A stretch of DNA of 6,723 nt. It comes from JBKBXU01 sp046313675. GTDB taxonomy: Bacteria; Bacteroidota; Bacteroidia; Cytophagales; Cytophagaceae. The DNA lies in contig JBKBXU010000264.1 of NCBI GenBank assembly GCA_046313675.1, positions 1 to 6,723 of the forward strand. Reading direction: 5' to 3'. The translations under genes were made by a program, and so were the position numbers. The notes beneath the pieces were generated by a model that worked only from the letters and a program-made list of their open reading frames with translations, had not been told where the DNA came from and ran no database searches. Positions 1-5,245 of this stretch are shown here, piece by piece; the stretch's first letter is position 1; each line of letters opens with the position of its first letter.

Positions 1-1185
1 AAAGTTAATGGTTTGGACATCAGTATAGGCCAGTTTCTTGCCATCCACAATAATAGATTTATCTCCATTATATAAGGTGACCCCACCCGGCTCTATTACC
101 CTCAGATAAATTTCCTTTTTACCATGTGAGGTTATACTATTACTGGCAAATGTTAAGCTGGCTTTAATCTTCGAGGTCAACATAGCCTTAGCAGTGTTAA
201 CTTCCTTACCTGCAGAGTTTATAACTGCAACATCTATATTTTCAGCTTGCAATACGGAGGCCAGGGCAACTTTCTCAGATAACTTTGTCTGAACACCGGC
301 CATTTCTTTTATAGAATCTTGTTTAGACTGAAGAATGGCTTTTAAACTTTCTCTTTCGGCGATAAGTTTCTTATTGGCAGCCGTCAAAGATTCAAGATTG
401 GCGGACATCGCTGCCTCACTTTTTCTTATGCTGGCAAGTTTGTTGTTAAGTGTACGAATCGACACATTACTATTCCTTACCTGAAGCTTAAGATCTTCTA
501 ATTCAAGCAACTTAGCCCTTTCTATTTCAAGCTCCTGTCCAAGAGCCTCTTTTTCCAACATCACCAGTTTTATACTATCCTGCAGCCTGGATATTTCGGC
601 TACTTTTGAATCTACATCTGTCATCAACACAGACGATTTAATCACTTCTTCAGCTAATATATTATCCTTATCCTTACTATCCATAACAAGGTAGCCAATG
701 CCACCTAGAAGAAGTACGATGACAATACTTTGAACAACTATTACTGCGGTCTTCACAGGACTAGATGAGGAACTTTCTTTCTTTGCAGATTCCTTCTCAC
801 GTTTGGCAGGCCCTTTTTCAGGCTTTCTATCCGGACTTATTTTAGATATAGGCTTCTCTTCAATGGGCTGTTGTGGTATCGCCGCTTCAGGCTTGCTTTC
901 TTGTGCAGGTGGAGTTGATACCGGTGGTGGAGTTGCCGCAACTGGCGGAGTTGTTACAGGCGAAGGTGCTGAAACTGGTGGAGGTGCTTGAATAGATCGA
1001 GCCTCCTCTTTCGGTTCTGGCGAAGGAGTTGATGCAGTAGATACTGAAGGCTCATTTACAGGGGTGGACTGAACTGGTGGAGTGGTTGGCTGCTCAACTT
1101 GCTTTGTCTCTGCCCCTTCTACAGGTTTTCTTTTCACCGGCCTGACGATCGGCCTTGGTCCGTTTATTCTGGGTGGTTTAGGCAT
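1..1185 (-). CDS. Membrane-anchored coiled-coil protein with proline-rich N-terminus (partial, runs off left edge)
   Basis: The reading frame is open from an ATG at 1185 to the left edge, giving 395 residues and no stop; the first upstream in-frame stop is at 1201-1203, so the start is well bounded. Residues 1-32 are basic. Residues 33-126 are rich in Pro, Thr, Ser and Glu (PPV, TPP and PPPV units). A Lys/Glu/Ser stretch (127-145) precedes one hydrophobic segment at about 147-168 with VIVVQSIVIVLLLGGIGYLV character. Residues 190-293 are charged and leucine-heptad-like, consistent with a long coiled coil. From about 300 a beta-rich region contains KKEIYLRVIEPGGVTLYNG. The positive charges before the membrane segment suggest that the Pro-rich tail is cytoplasmic and the coiled coil periplasmic. 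Proteins of this plan in Bacteroidota are usually annotated as hypothetical or, by coiled-coil similarity alone, as chromosome-partitioning proteins. A scaffold or envelope-spanning role is only inference. There is no clear ribosome binding site, as is usual in this phylum. Confidence 0.85.
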   Translation of the reverse strand, partial: MPKPPRINGPRPIVRPVKRKPVEGAETKQVEQPTTPPVQSTPVNEPSVSTASTPSPEPKEEARSIQAPPPVSAPSPVTTPPVAATPPPVSTPPAQESKPEAAIPQQPIEEKPISKISPDRKPEKGPAKREKESAKKESSSSSPVKTAVIVVQSIVIVLLLGGIGYLVMDSKDKDNILAEEVIKSSVLMTDVDSKVAEISRLQDSIKLVMLEKEALGQELEIERAKLLELEDLKLQVRNSNVSIRTLNNKLASIRKSEAAMSANLESLTAANKKLIAERESLKAILQSKQDSIKEMAGVQTKLSEKVALASVLQAENIDVAVINSAGKEVNTAKAMLTSKIKASLTFASNSITSHGKKEIYLRVIEPGGVTLYNGDKSIIVDGKKLAYTDVQTINF

Positions 1186-1245
1186 AAAACTAGATTTAAT
1201 TTATTAAAAATTGGACTTTAAATATATGTAATATAGTTTTTACAT

Positions 1246-1279
1246 CAAAACTATTCTTTAGAAATGAATTGCAGGCAAT
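1246..1279 (-). promoter_or_regulatory. Possible Bacteroidota-type promoter for the coiled-coil protein gene
   Basis: On the minus strand, TAGTTTTG (1253-1246) fits the -7 consensus TAnnTTTG. An ATTG (1279-1276) lies 22 bp upstream where a -33 TTTG is expected, so the upstream element and spacing are only approximate. The predicted leader is about 55 nt. The site sits in the 137-bp gap after the hydrolase gene, where I see no convincing terminator, so read-through from the hydrolase operon is also possible. Confidence 0.35.
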
Positions 1280-1322
1280 AACTCACTTATGCTGATAAAT
1301 GTTTACAGGTAGAAATAGAAGG

Positions 1323-2348
1323 CTATTGAAGCTTAAAAAGATCAAACAACCTTTTATGCATTGAATCGGTAAATTCAGGAGAAATATCATGCCCCATACC
1401 TTCTACAGCTAACATCTCTGCACCTGAAATTATAGAAGCTGTTTTTTCACCATGTTCAACAGGTATTAGCGGATCTTCAGTCCCGTGAATGACAAGGGTG
1501 GGCACTTTAATATTTTTATTTTTTTCAATTCTAGAACCAGAGGTCCGTATTGCATCATTATGCTGCCTGAACGCATTCACATGAAACCCTCTTCGGTAAC
1601 GCTCGTTAAACAAGGCCTTATCGGCAAGTACGTTTATCCGTTCTGTGGAAAGGTTTGGTTGAAGCCGGTTACGAACTGCTATAGTTGTGCGCATTGCACC
1701 TCTTTCTTTACCAGTAAGCCCATACCGAAGGCCTGCTGCGACAAGGGTTAAAGACATTTCGGTACGGACAGGTGGTAATTCCGGATCTTTAATATAAGAT
1801 GAAGACATAATTGAAGTAAGGCTGCTTACCCGATCCGGGTAAGCATAGGCCAAAATTTGGCCAATCATTCCTCCCATGGACATACCTATTATATGCGCTT
1901 TTTCGACTTTATGTTTATCCAAAACAGCAATTGCGTCACCAGCCATGTCTTCTAAGGTAAAAAGGTGTTCATCATCCTGATTGTCAATCCATGTAGAATG
2001 TCCAGTACTTCGGTTATCAAATCGGATGACGCAATAACCAGAATCAATAAAGGGTTGAATAAAATAAAGTGGCCATTCCAAACCATCTCCCCCAAGGCCC
2101 ATAATCATTAAGATCGTCCCTTTAACCGTATCCTTAGGTTCAATTTTTTCATACCAGATCTCAAGGTCTCCTGATTTGACTATACCTGTATCGCCCTTTA
2201 TTAAATTTGAAGGCCCAGTGATTATCCTTTCTTCAATAATTTCATCGGCATCAACAGGTAAGGAAGGAGCCAATGTAAAAACAAACAGGAATAAACCAAA
2301 AAACAATGTCAGAATAGTAAGCAGTGCTACCCAAAAAAACTTTTTCAT
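1323..2348 (-). CDS. Alpha/beta hydrolase, RdmC-like, with N-terminal membrane anchor or signal peptide
   Basis: This is a 341-residue alpha/beta-hydrolase-fold enzyme. Residues 4-27 form a strongly hydrophobic segment after MKK, either a signal anchor or a signal peptide with possible cleavage after VDA (32-34), so the catalytic domain is probably periplasmic. The oxyanion-hole region is IMGLGGDGLEWP (82-93). It is followed by VIRFDNRSTGHS (107-118), the WP and RxDNRxTGxS pattern that recalls the RdmC (aclacinomycin methylesterase) subgroup. The nucleophile elbow is GMSMGG with Ser157. The probable acid is Asp292 in HGTEDPLIP, and the catalytic His is His320 in GMGHDIS, so the triad is complete. 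The region 183-260 would be the lid. The substrate is unknown; an ester or lactone is likely for the family, but the RdmC reaction itself should not be transferred. It begins 4 bp after the stop of the secreted-protein gene, with no promoter room, so the two are probably cotranscribed. Confidence 0.92.
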   Translation of the reverse strand: MKKFFWVALLTILTLFFGLFLFVFTLAPSLPVDADEIIEERIITGPSNLIKGDTGIVKSGDLEIWYEKIEPKDTVKGTILMIMGLGGDGLEWPLYFIQPFIDSGYCVIRFDNRSTGHSTWIDNQDDEHLFTLEDMAGDAIAVLDKHKVEKAHIIGMSMGGMIGQILAYAYPDRVSSLTSIMSSSYIKDPELPPVRTEMSLTLVAAGLRYGLTGKERGAMRTTIAVRNRLQPNLSTERINVLADKALFNERYRRGFHVNAFRQHNDAIRTSGSRIEKNKNIKVPTLVIHGTEDPLIPVEHGEKTASIISGAEMLAVEGMGHDISPEFTDSMHKRLFDLFKLQ

Positions 2349-2352
2349 GCTG

Positions 2353-3146
2353 TTATAACTTTATTCTGTACCTTCTCTCCCCTTTACTTAATTTTACAAT
2401 TAGCTTATAGGTTTTGTTATCAGTATTCAAATAATACTTTCCTGCTGCTAACGTTATCAAATTTAATTGATTTACCTCACCTTGTGTCACACAATTGCCT
2501 CTTGGATCTAACAGTTCCATAGGCAGAGTCCGAGAAAACTCCATTCGGTGCTCCTCGGTATTTACATGAATTTTTAGCGGGGATTTAGAAGAGTAATATT
2601 CTTGAACGTTTGAATAAAACACCTGCCCATCATCCTGAATGAATTTTATTCTATATTTATTTAACCCGGAATGGTGCATTTCCGGATAAGACAAAATGGT
2701 ATCTTTTTGATTCCATGAAATTTTATAGACATTCCATGTATTGTTTTCAAACTTCTCAATACAAAAATCTCCTTTTTTTAGAGCTTTTACTTTCCAGTAC
2801 AGGGAATCCTTGTCTACTTTAAAAGAAAGGTATCTAAAATCCCTTCGGGAACAGCCATGATGTTGGTTTAAAATTTTAGGTTTACAACTATTTTTATGGA
2901 AAATCACTATGTGAACTGAGTCATTCATGCTCAGGTGTGTCAAATCTATTTCATAAACTGAACTTTGCACATAATCCAGAATTTTAAGCCCATTTACGAA
3001 AACCGAATCGGTACAAAAAGTTACCATATCCTTGCTGAAAGGATTCTGAACATACAGGTTTTTACCCCTATATTCTCCTTTTACATCAATTTGTGCAAAG
3101 GATGAGGAAATTTGGATAATAAATAAAAAAATATTAAACGCTTCAT
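2353..3146 (-). CDS. Secreted Bacteroidota-family protein of unknown function, signal peptide split by a frameshift
   Basis: The frame ending at 2353 has its first ATG only at 3027, but it stays open upstream to 3151 and there encodes FLFIIQISSSFAQIDVKGEY and then RGKNLYVQNPF, clearly the end of a signal peptide and the start of a mature domain. No ATG, GTG or TTG lies in that extension. An ATG at 3146 in another frame reads MKRLIFF up to a T7 run (3125-3131); one extra T there would join the frames into MKRLIFFLFIIQISSSFAQ, an ideal 19-residue signal peptide. The restored protein has 264 residues. Visible elements are GEYRGKNLYVQNPF (24-37), CKPKILN (88-94), a middle beta-rich region ending HHSGLNKYRIKFI (158-170), and a C-terminal region (190-252) with LAAGKYYLNTDNKTYKL, resembling the small beta-sandwich tails common on exported Bacteroidota proteins. 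Similar GKNLYVQNP proteins occur in Cytophagales; their function is unknown to me. It could be a sequencing indel, a phase-variable gene, a slippage-expressed gene or a decaying gene; the body is otherwise intact. Confidence 0.75.
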
Positions 3147-3168
3147 TTCAGGTTAAATATACCTGAAA
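3146..3168. repeat. 8-bp perfect inverted repeat abutting the start codon of the secreted-protein gene
   Basis: TTTCAGGT (3146-3153) and ACCTGAAA (3161-3168) are perfect inverted repeats separated by seven bases. In the minus-strand transcript the 3' arm ends on the A of the ATG at 3146-3144, so a hairpin would sit exactly where the ribosome has to bind. It could be a translation-control hairpin or an operator for a dimeric repressor; neither is shown. Confidence 0.5.
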
Positions 3169-3172
3169 ATAT

Positions 3173-3199
3173 AAAAAAAGCCGAACATATTGTCCGGCT
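3173..3199 (-). terminator. Rho-independent terminator after the small paralogous genes
   Basis: Reading the minus strand, AGCCGGAC (3199-3192), loop AATAT, GTTCGGCT (3186-3179) form an 8-bp stem with one G-U wobble, followed immediately by seven T residues (3179-3173, the first being the last stem base). It starts 9 bp after the stop codon of the 47-residue gene (3209). On the plus strand the same stem contains an A-C mismatch and has a weaker T tail, so it acts mainly for minus-strand transcripts. Confidence 0.85.
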
Positions 3200-3208
3200 G
3201 TTATCTTT

Positions 3209-3352
3209 TTATGCCTTTCGAATCTTTTCAGATTGCTTAGGCATTTCCTTTGATGATGTGTTATGAATTTGTGGCTGTTTGTCAGAGCTTCTCTCATTTT
3301 TCATTTTAGCAACAAACTCAAAGTAATCGCTTATTGGTGCCTGCGTTTTCAT
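3209..3352 (-). CDS. Small protein, 47 residues, paralogue of the neighbouring 43-residue protein
   Basis: The ATG at 3352 opens a 47-codon frame ending in TAA at 3209. The protein begins MKTQAPISDYFEFVAKMK and continues with a hydrophilic Ser/Lys/Gln-rich tail (residues 19-47, ending EKIRKA). There is no signal peptide or membrane segment, so it is probably cytoplasmic. I accept this short frame as a gene because the next upstream small frame encodes the same N-terminus (13 of the first 18 residues identical, no gaps), and because an intrinsic terminator lies just after its stop. The conserved head and divergent tail suggest that the head is the functional or recognised part. I do not recognise the family. 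A 6-bp inverted repeat (3355-3360 and 3374-3379) lies three bases upstream of the start. Its small size means automatic gene callers may miss it. Confidence 0.75.
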   Translation of the reverse strand: MKTQAPISDYFEFVAKMKNERSSDKQPQIHNTSSKEMPKQSEKIRKA

Positions 3353-3354
3353 AA

Positions 3355-3379
3355 AAGTATAGTTTAAAAATCCATACTT
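3355..3379. repeat. 6-bp inverted repeat just upstream of the 47-residue gene
   Basis: AAGTAT (3355-3360) and ATACTT (3374-3379) are exact inverted repeats with a 13-base spacer and lie two bases upstream of the ATG at 3352. In such AT-rich DNA a 6-bp pair could easily arise by chance. It is listed because comparable pairs sit at the starts of the genes on both sides. Confidence 0.3.
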
Positions 3380-3456
3380 CTAATAACGGGTTACCCATAA
3401 TTTAGGTTTTGAAAATTTAGAGAAAAATTCATATTTTTTCTTTAAATTTTTTCAAA

Positions 3457-3588
3457 CTACTTCTGAGCTTGTAAATTTTGCTGTTGCCTGCTTCGATCGT
3501 TAATCTGTTTTTCCTTTTTAGCTTTCTCTTCTTTTTTCATTTTAGCCATGAACTCATAATAATCGCTGATGGGTGCATATACTCTCAT
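3457..3588 (-). CDS. Small protein, 43 residues, paralogue of the 47-residue protein
   Basis: The ATG at 3588 opens a 43-codon frame ending in TAG at 3457. The sequence begins MRVYAPISDYYEFMAKMK, matching the downstream paralogue at positions 1, 5-10, 12-13 and 15-18. The tail is much more basic (KKEEKAKKEKQ, residues 18-28) and ends Gln-rich (RQQQNLQAQK), suggesting a soluble, helical or disordered tail that might bind nucleic acid or an acidic partner; this is inference from composition. No signal peptide or membrane segment is present. The 104-bp gap to the next small gene contains AT-rich DNA and no strong terminator, so the pair may share a transcript. Conservation between the copies also extends to DNA level across the motif, pointing to a fairly recent tandem duplication. 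The family is not recognised. Confidence 0.75.
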   Translation of the reverse strand: MRVYAPISDYYEFMAKMKKEEKAKKEKQINDRSRQQQNLQAQK

Positions 3589-3589
3589 A

Positions 3590-3622
3590 GGGTTGAAATT
3601 TAAAGGTCTAATTAATCAACCC
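3590..3622. repeat. 7-bp inverted repeat immediately upstream of the 43-residue gene
   Basis: GGGTTGA (3590-3596) and TCAACCC (3616-3622) are perfect inverted repeats with a 19-base AT-rich spacer; the near arm lies one base upstream of the ATG at 3588. In the minus-strand leader RNA this would form a GC-containing stem next to the start codon. It could act on translation or be an operator. Confidence concerns its being functional. Confidence 0.4.
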
Positions 3623-3700
3623 AGCTACATTATATCTGGTTCATTTTTATTGCGGATTTTATTAGATTTTAATCTCAACCTGGAATTTGAAAATTGAACT

Positions 3701-3718
3701 TTTTATTACGTAGTAAAA
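3701..3718. promoter_or_regulatory. 18-bp near-palindrome, possible operator or weak terminator
   Basis: TTTTATTAC (3701-3709) is followed directly by GTAGTAAAA (3710-3718); the halves are inverted copies at 8 of 9 positions with no spacer. It lies 31 bp downstream of the DUF418 stop and about 110 bp upstream of the first small gene. The symmetry suits a dimeric DNA-binding protein; a zero-loop AT-rich hairpin would be a poor terminator. Confidence 0.35.
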
Positions 3719-3749
3719 TAAATGTATCGCCTAATCCAAGTCAAAAAAA

Positions 3750-4979
3750 TCATCGTCTTATAGGTTGAATTTTCCCATATATCCCATTTCTCCATAGCCA
3801 TTCAAGGGGGCCGAATTTGTATCGTTTTAGCCAAATGGTACTGTATAAAACCTGGAAAGCAAATAGTAAAATAGCTACCGGTATATAGATGCTTGGCCCT
3901 ACCGGCCCTAAACCAAAACCAATGTTGTAAAATAACATTACCCCAAACACACTTTGCATTAGGTAATTGGTGAGAGCCATCCTTCCTGCCGGGGCAAGAA
4001 GTAAGAGCGCTTTCTGAAAGGCTGGGTGTACAAAAAGCAGAGTAAAACCAGCCATATAAGCCAATGAAAATGGATGTACACCTAAGATGTTAATTAAATT
4101 ATAAAAAGCCGAATTTAATATTGAGGATTCAAAAACCGGCATTTTGTTAAGTTGTACCCCTGCTACACTAAAAAGCAATCCAATTACACCAAAGCATGCA
4201 CACACTTTAATGAAGAATGATTTATTGGCCGAAGGGTTGGCAAAGAGTTTATTCTTTCCAAAATAAAACCCGATTAAAAACATCCCCAACAACTTAGGAA
4301 AGCGATTTCCTTCCAGTAGTATGGCATACCGCTCAAGGGATGAAGTTATTTTTGATAGGAAAAAAACCTGAAATCCTCCTGATGAGATAATCGTAGAATT
4401 ATTGGGCAGATTCCATTCTGTTTTTAATCTGTTGCCAAATTCAGTTAAAGCCTGCCCTGGTGAAATATTACCTGTTGACATTAGAGCATCCAGAATTACC
4501 GGAGAAATCAACAAAAATCCTGCAAATAGCAAAACAACCCGGTTTCCCGCATTTCTAAAAGGGATTAAAAACAAAGCCGCAAGAGCATATACGGTAAGGA
4601 TATCACCATGCCAAATAAATGTATGCAGCAAGCCAAATATGAACAAAAGCCCCAAGCGACGTAAATATACAGGTAAAAATGCTTGTCCCTTCTCGGCAAC
4701 CCGGCTCAACTGAACCGCAAAACCCAATCCAAAAAGAAAGGAGAACAATGAGTAAAATTTGCTTAATGCAAAGAAATTTACATAAAACAAGGTATTTTCA
4801 TCGATTGCATAGGTAGAAAAACTTTCCGGGGAAAAATACCGATATCCTGAAAAGTAATACATATTAACCAGGATGATTCCAAATAAAGCAAACCCTCTCA
4901 TTGCATCCAGAACATGCATTCTTTCCTTTCCTGATGAAGGATTTAAGTTTTCCAGCCCGATACGATTAGTTTTTCCCAC
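3750..4979 (-). CDS. DUF418 family (YeiB-like) polytopic inner-membrane protein
   Basis: The protein has up to 409 residues and many hydrophobic segments. The N-terminal signature ERMHVLDAMRGFALFGIILVN (19-39) matches the opening of DUF418/YeiB proteins, which share their first half with the heparan-alpha-glucosaminide N-acetyltransferase-like family. Other family landmarks are RRLGLLFIFGLLHTFIWHGD (107-126) with conserved His119 and the HGDIL motif, APAGRMALTNYLMQS (329-343), and the C-terminal FGPLEWLWR (389-397), the DUF418 hallmark. Roughly ten membrane helices are likely. The biochemical role is unknown; transport or membrane acyl transfer is proposed by homology only. The longest start is a GTG at 4979 whose upstream AAGGAG touches it, so initiation there is doubtful. 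ATG at 4919 (Met21), preceded by purine-rich GGAAAGGAAAGA, would keep the signature intact. It is divergent from the delta-60 gene, with its own promoter presumably in 4980-5245. Confidence 0.93.
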   Translation of the reverse strand: MGKTNRIGLENLNPSSGKERMHVLDAMRGFALFGIILVNMYYFSGYRYFSPESFSTYAIDENTLFYVNFFALSKFYSLFSFLFGLGFAVQLSRVAEKGQAFLPVYLRRLGLLFIFGLLHTFIWHGDILTVYALAALFLIPFRNAGNRVVLLFAGFLLISPVILDALMSTGNISPGQALTEFGNRLKTEWNLPNNSTIISSGGFQVFFLSKITSSLERYAILLEGNRFPKLLGMFLIGFYFGKNKLFANPSANKSFFIKVCACFGVIGLLFSVAGVQLNKMPVFESSILNSAFYNLINILGVHPFSLAYMAGFTLLFVHPAFQKALLLLAPAGRMALTNYLMQSVFGVMLFYNIGFGLGPVGPSIYIPVAILLFAFQVLYSTIWLKRYKFGPLEWLWRNGIYGKIQPIRR

Positions 4980-5164
4980 CTCCTTACAATTGCTAATAAA
5001 GAAATAATTGCATTGCCTGAGTTAATGTTTAATTTTCTCAGAACTGAAGTCCAACCTTAATCATACCTTTTGATTTAGAATATATTAGCTTAAAACATTA
5101 TTGATTGGAATAAAACCTAAAGAAAATAGTGCAAATAAAACATCTCCATAATTAAAAATATACA

Positions 5165-5192
5165 CAATTAATCTTTATATTATCCAATTAAT
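5165..5192 (+). promoter_or_regulatory. Direct repeat CAATTAAT x2 upstream of the promoter
   Basis: CAATTAAT occurs at 5165-5172 and again at 5185-5192, exactly 20 bp apart (about two helical turns), ending five bases before the -33 element. This is the placement of an activator site, but the low complexity of the region makes chance a serious alternative. Confidence 0.3.
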
Positions 5193-5196
5193 TCTA

Positions 5197-5228
5197 TTTG
5201 ATTATACCCACATATATTCTTAATTTTG
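5197..5228 (+). promoter_or_regulatory. Bacteroidota-type promoter of the delta-60 repeat gene
   Basis: TTTG (5197-5200) and TAATTTTG (5221-5228) match the -33 TTTG and -7 TAnnTTTG elements of the Bacteroidota housekeeping sigma factor, with 20 bp between them, within the usual range. Transcription would begin around 5233-5236, leaving an unusually short leader of about 10-13 nt before the ATG at 5246, with no Shine-Dalgarno sequence. Confidence 0.7.
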
Positions 5229-5245
5229 TTTCTGAAACATTCGTA

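Larger units (their letters stand above)
3589..3749. other. Intergenic region between the small genes and the DUF418 gene
   Basis: These 161 bp hold the inverted repeat at 3590-3622, a TATAAT-like hexamer on the minus strand near 3632 without a partner -35 element, and an 18-bp near-palindrome at 3701-3718. No TAnnTTTG promoter and no GC-rich terminator for the DUF418 gene are visible. The promoter of the small genes probably lies here but cannot be placed. Confidence 0.5.
4980..5245. other. AT-rich divergent intergenic region
   Basis: These 266 bp separate the divergent DUF418 and delta-60 genes. The right end carries a good Bacteroidota promoter for the rightward gene (5197-5228) and a 20-bp-spaced direct repeat (5165-5192). 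No clear TAnnTTTG element is seen for the leftward gene; AAAACCTA at 5113-5120 (TAGGTTTT on the minus strand) is the nearest and has a mismatch. No small gene was found. Confidence 0.6.

Noticed and set aside
803..991. Plus-strand glycine-rich frame of 62 codons
   Set aside because: It is the complement of the proline/threonine-rich segment of the minus-strand coiled-coil protein; its composition is fully explained by that.
1485..1751. Plus-strand frame of 88 codons
   Set aside because: It lies inside the alpha/beta hydrolase gene, antisense to conserved sequence, and has no recognisable motif or start signal.
2176..2358. Plus-strand frame of 60 codons
   Set aside because: It is the shadow of the hydrolase N-terminus, whose start and hydrophobic segment are clear on the other strand.
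2353..3027. Taking ATG 3027 as the real start of the secreted protein
   Set aside because: It would drop the conserved-looking GEYRGKNLYVQNPF segment and the signal peptide that continue upstream in the same frame.
3387..3396. CGGGTTACCC as a hairpin or operator between the small genes
   Set aside because: The symmetry is imperfect and too short to support a terminator or binding site.
3200..3600. Tandem small genes as a RiPP precursor cluster
   Set aside because: A conserved head and variable tail fit, but no modifying enzyme, protease or exporter is in the window, so it stays speculation.
4402..4713. Plus-strand frame of 103 codons
   Set aside because: It is antisense to the conserved DUF418 motifs (RRLGLLFIFGLLH, WHGD) and shows no independent features.
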